Positions 61,591 to 64,000 of a stretch of DNA of 64,000 bases are shown here, one piece after another. The position numbers were made by a program, and so were the translations under genes. The stretch is from JBJENW01 sp051880395 (lineage in GTDB: Bacteria > Bacillota > Clostridia > Lachnospirales > Lachnospiraceae). How positions within the stretch are numbered: the stretch's first letter is position 1; every line of letters begins with the position of its first letter. The notes below the pieces were generated by a model. That model was not told the origin of the DNA. It ran no database searches and saw nothing but the letters and a program-made list of their open reading frames with translations. The stretch lies in the NCBI GenBank assembly GCA_051880395.1, contig JBJENW010000109.1:8478-72477 (forward strand). Reading direction: 5' to 3'.

Positions 61591-63294
61591 ATGGATCAAT
61601 GTCAGGAAGTCATTCATTCGGATGACTATTTTGATTTTATTTTGGAAGAGGGAAGCCGTTACGGTGTGGCACCAAGTGTAGAATCCTGCAGAATTGATAT
61701 CAGCAATGTGTACGCAAGTATCTATGTGAAGAAGCAAGGCCTGCCGCCGCTTACGATTGATACGTACAGTTACACGGCAATTCCGAACTGCTATACGACA
61801 CAGAGTACCAGCGCTCTGGAGGCGAGCGGCATATTAAAAGTGCAGAATATTCCCACACTGGCGTTATCCGGCGCAGGCGTTATGGTGGGAATTGTGGATA
61901 GCGGAATCGACTACCAGAACCCGTTATTTCGGTATTCAAATGGCAGCAGCCGCATCGCAGCAATATGGGATCAGACACAGTTGGAAGGAACGCCGCCACA
62001 ATTGTTTCCCTACGGTGCAGAATATGAAAGAGAACAGATCAATCAGGCATTAAACAGCGAAAATCCATTCGAACTTGTGCCGGAGACAGATTTGGATGGG
62101 CATGGAACATATCTTACAAGTGTAGCTGCAGGAAATGCGAATATTATGCAAAATTTTTCGGGGGCAGCGCCACAGGCGGACATTGCGGTCGTAAAACTGA
62201 AGCGCGCAAAACCCTATCTGTACGAATTTTGGCAGATCAATTCACAAACAACGTGTTATCAGGAAAATGATATCATGGCAGCAGTGGCGTATCTGAAAGA
62301 TCTCGCACAGAAACGGGAGCAGCCTCTGGCACTTTGTGTTGCGCTCGGCAGTAATATGGGAAATCGCGGTGGAGACGGACCGCTATCCCAGTATCTGAAT
62401 GATGTGGCCGCAACACGACACATTACCGTTGTGACGGCTGCCGGAAATGAAGGAACAGCGCGCCATCATTTTAGTGGAAATGCACGAACAGAAGAATCGG
62501 ATAATCGTTTAGAGCCGAACAAACAGGTAGAAATCAGTGTCGGAGCAGGGGTCAAAGGGTTTACGGCAGAAATGTGGGCAGCAGCTCCGGAATTATATAC
62601 CATAGAAATTGTTTCGCCGACAGGGGAAAAAATCCCCCGAAGCAGACAGGGTACAGGAGGGGAGCATACGTTTCTATTTGAACGTACAAGGGTATCGATC
62701 TCCTACCGGATCGTGGGAACTCGGGCAGCACGCCAACTGATCTTTTTGCGCTTTGTCAATCCGACAGAAGGCATCTGGAATCTGGTGGTCCACCCGGAGC
62801 GTGTGTTTGAAGGGCGTTATCATATTTATCTGCCACAAAGAAAACAGATGACAGGTGAAGTGCAGTTTATCGACCCGGATCCGAATGAGACCATTACGCT
62901 GCCGGGGCTGTCGGCACTTCCGATGACGGTGTCCGGCTACGATGACAAAAAGAACGGCGTGTATATCCAGTCGAGTCGCGGCTTTGCGGATGCAGGTTTG
63001 ATCAAGCCGGATTTTGCAGCGCCTGCAGTAGATGTTTCGGGGGCAGGAATGAAAAATCAGATTGTGACAGAGAGTGGAACAAGTGTCGCGGCAGCCATTA
63101 CAACAGGTGCAGCCGCTTTGTTTTTGGAATGGGCGGTTGTACAAAAAAATCGGGAAAATATTAATTCGGTCGATGTGAAAAATGAATTCTTGCGTGGGGC
63201 GAGTCAGTCAGAGAATATTGTGTATCCGAATCGGTCCGTTGGTTATGGAACATTGAATTTATACGAAGTATTTCAGCAACTTCGAAAGCAGTAA
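61591..63294 (+). CDS. Subtilase-family (S8) serine protease, Csp-like
   Basis: A 567-residue subtilisin-fold protease without a clear signal peptide. The catalytic triad is intact: D103 in 'GIVDSGIDYQNP', H171 in 'DGHGTYLTSVAAG' and S498 in 'ESGTSVAAAITTG'; the oxyanion Asn is in 'TAAGNEGTARHHF'. A jelly-roll-like insert occupies ~310-430. The arrangement resembles the clostridial Csp germination proteases, which process the cortex lytic enzyme, but a role in germination is inference. Start 61591 follows GTGAGGA by 5 nt. Confidence 0.85.
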   Translation: MDQCQEVIHSDDYFDFILEEGSRYGVAPSVESCRIDISNVYASIYVKKQGLPPLTIDTYSYTAIPNCYTTQSTSALEASGILKVQNIPTLALSGAGVMVGIVDSGIDYQNPLFRYSNGSSRIAAIWDQTQLEGTPPQLFPYGAEYEREQINQALNSENPFELVPETDLDGHGTYLTSVAAGNANIMQNFSGAAPQADIAVVKLKRAKPYLYEFWQINSQTTCYQENDIMAAVAYLKDLAQKREQPLALCVALGSNMGNRGGDGPLSQYLNDVAATRHITVVTAAGNEGTARHHFSGNARTEESDNRLEPNKQVEISVGAGVKGFTAEMWAAAPELYTIEIVSPTGEKIPRSRQGTGGEHTFLFERTRVSISYRIVGTRAARQLIFLRFVNPTEGIWNLVVHPERVFEGRYHIYLPQRKQMTGEVQFIDPDPNETITLPGLSALPMTVSGYDDKKNGVYIQSSRGFADAGLIKPDFAAPAVDVSGAGMKNQIVTESGTSVAAAITTGAAALFLEWAVVQKNRENINSVDVKNEFLRGASQSENIVYPNRSVGYGTLNLYEVFQQLRKQ

Positions 63295-63298
63295 AAAA

Positions 63299-63334
63299 AG
63301 GCTGTCGCACGAAAAAAGTGCGCAGCCTCTTTTT
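63299..63334 (+). terminator. Terminator after the subtilase gene
   Basis: AGGCTG-T-CGCAC pairs with GTGCG-CAGCCT around GAAAAAA, then TTTTT. The following 63335-63472 holds no feature I can support. Confidence 0.85.
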
Positions 63335-63472
63335 GCTGTGTAATCAAAAATCTGTCATCATATCTTCATCCAATTAAAACTCCCAAAGTGGATTCAATTC
63401 GAAACGCACTCCCCAAATTTATAACAAGAAAAAGGTACTGTGAAAACCCCTGATTCACGTTGCTGAAAAAAC

Positions 63473-63676
63473 TTATTGAACAATTGTTACGTTGGCAGCC
63501 TGTGGACCTTTTAATCCTTCTACCACATCGTATTCTACAACATTTCCTTCATTTAAGGCTTTGAATCCTTCCATGTTCAGTCCTGTGTAGTGAACGAAGA
63601 TATCATTTCCCTGTTCATCGGAAATGAATCCATACCCTTTTTGGTTGTTAAACCATTTTACTGTACCCTTTTTCAT
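63473..63676 (-). CDS. Cold-shock family protein
   Basis: A 67-residue single-OB-fold RNA/DNA-binding protein of the CspA family. RNP1 is 'KGYGFISD' and RNP2 'NDIFVHYT'; the start 'MKKGTVKWFNNQKGYGF' is typical. It acts as an RNA chaperone. Start 63676 follows GGAGGTAAAGTA; a longer in-frame reading to 63814 would run through the promoter and is rejected. Confidence 0.95.
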   Translation of the reverse strand: MKKGTVKWFNNQKGYGFISDEQGNDIFVHYTGLNMEGFKALNEGNVVEYDVVEGLKGPQAANVTIVQ

Positions 63677-63701
63677 TACTTTACCTCCAAAATGTTCATT
63701 A

Positions 63702-63774
63702 TGCCAGAAATTTATGTCTGGTACCTTTTCAGCATAGCATACACGAATGAAAAAGTAAAGAGCGAAAACGTTTT
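63702..63774 (-). promoter_or_regulatory. Promoter, leader hairpin and palindromic site of the cold-shock gene
   Basis: Minus strand: TTTACT (63759-63754), 17 nt, TATGCT (63736-63731). A perfect palindrome GAAAACGTTTTC (63763-63774), like a LacI/CcpA-family site, lies just upstream of the -35. The leader has a hairpin CCAGA/TCTGG (63702-63719). Confidence 0.6.
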
Positions 63775-63840
63775 CTGTCACGGTAAACGCAAGCTTTTTT
63801 GTATGCATACGCACTTACGCTTTATATGAGTGTAAGCGTT

Positions 63841-64000
63841 GCGACCACTACTTTGTTGGTCTCACGAAACGGTATCGACTCCACCACTTTTTGGGGGTGG
63901 TTGGGCGAAACAGATCTCAGCCGGGGGATTCCTAGACGGACGTTTCCGTGTTCTGTGCCTGCCCGAATCCCGGAAACTGTGTATTGGAGACGGTAGGCTG
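63841..64000 (-). repeat. PalA-S: short PalA derivative, cut by the window edge
   Basis: Left flank CACTACTTTGTTGG and CCACCACTTTTTGGGGG match the terminal part of R1/R3. Then come GATCTCAGCCGGGGGATTCC, GACGGACGTTTCCG, and on the right CCGGAAACTGTGTATTGG. Between GTTTCCG and CGGAAAC only ~20 nt remain, so the long inner stem is missing; the residue CCCGAATC matches the base of the R2/R3 stem. Orientation is that of R2 and R3. The right end lies beyond the window. Confidence 0.8.

Overview
The window looks like a chromosomal segment of an anaerobic, endospore-forming Firmicute of the Lachnospiraceae type (class Clostridia). The evidence is gene content: a spoIIAA-spoIIAB-sigF operon, spoVAD-spoVAE, T-box leaders, a CIRCE-controlled clpB, LL-diaminopimelate aminotransferase (DapL) lysine synthesis, glnA next to an ANTAR regulator, and aspS-gatCAB. 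Strong AGGAGG ribosome sites and sigma-A promoters fit too. No plasmid, phage, transposase, CRISPR, rRNA or tRNA gene was seen. The genes are mostly housekeeping; the unusual content lies between them.

Layout. 0-9.6 kb: end of a sugar-binding protein, a chemoreceptor, a coiled-coil protein, T-box-controlled ileS, glycogen phosphorylase and an S51-like protein. 9.6-17.3 kb: a CPBP protease on the minus strand, folC, a small protein, a zinc-ribbon/TPR membrane protein, the spoIIA operon, and bioB-tcdA behind a BirA-type operator. 17.3-27.5 kb: two structured palindromes, a large Big_2 surface protein, a K+/H+ antiporter, clpB flanked by two giant inverted palindromes, and a polysaccharide deacetylase. 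27.6-34.1 kb: rarA, an aminotransferase, lgt, an EAL phosphodiesterase and a LytTR regulator. 34.2-43.9 kb: a probable 580-nt noncoding RNA, spoVAD/spoVAE, a lipoprotein, guaB, a hisA-like gene, glnA-ANTAR and dapF-dapL. 43.9-53 kb: two more giant palindromes, htrA, typA, an SSB-like gene, cobO, and a lysine riboswitch before dapA-dapB. 53-64 kb: T-box-controlled aspS-gatC-gatA-gatB, clpX, a sulfite/nitrite reductase, a subtilase and a cold-shock gene.

How genes work together. DapA, DapB, DapL and DapF form most of a diaminopimelate aminotransferase route, with dapA-dapB under a lysine riboswitch. AspS plus GatCAB form a tRNA-dependent amidation module whose T-box specifier reads GAAC, overlapping Glu and Asn codons. 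SpoIIAA/SpoIIAB/SigF and SpoVAD/SpoVAE serve sporulation.

Most interesting content. (1) A family of long, imperfectly palindromic intergenic elements, four of about 390-510 bp, two of about 250 bp and several reduced derivatives. They occur in both orientations, often directly after stop codons. Stem sequences differ between copies but pairing is kept by compensatory changes, while unpaired internal-loop sequences are conserved. (2) A second palindrome family: two 163-bp copies, each 21-22 nt upstream of a start codon (spoIIAA and dapA). (3) An uncharacterised ~580-nt transcript-like region at 34.3-34.9 kb with ten GGGA motifs, several in hairpin loops, ended by a strong terminator. All calls come from reading the sequence; no database search was possible.
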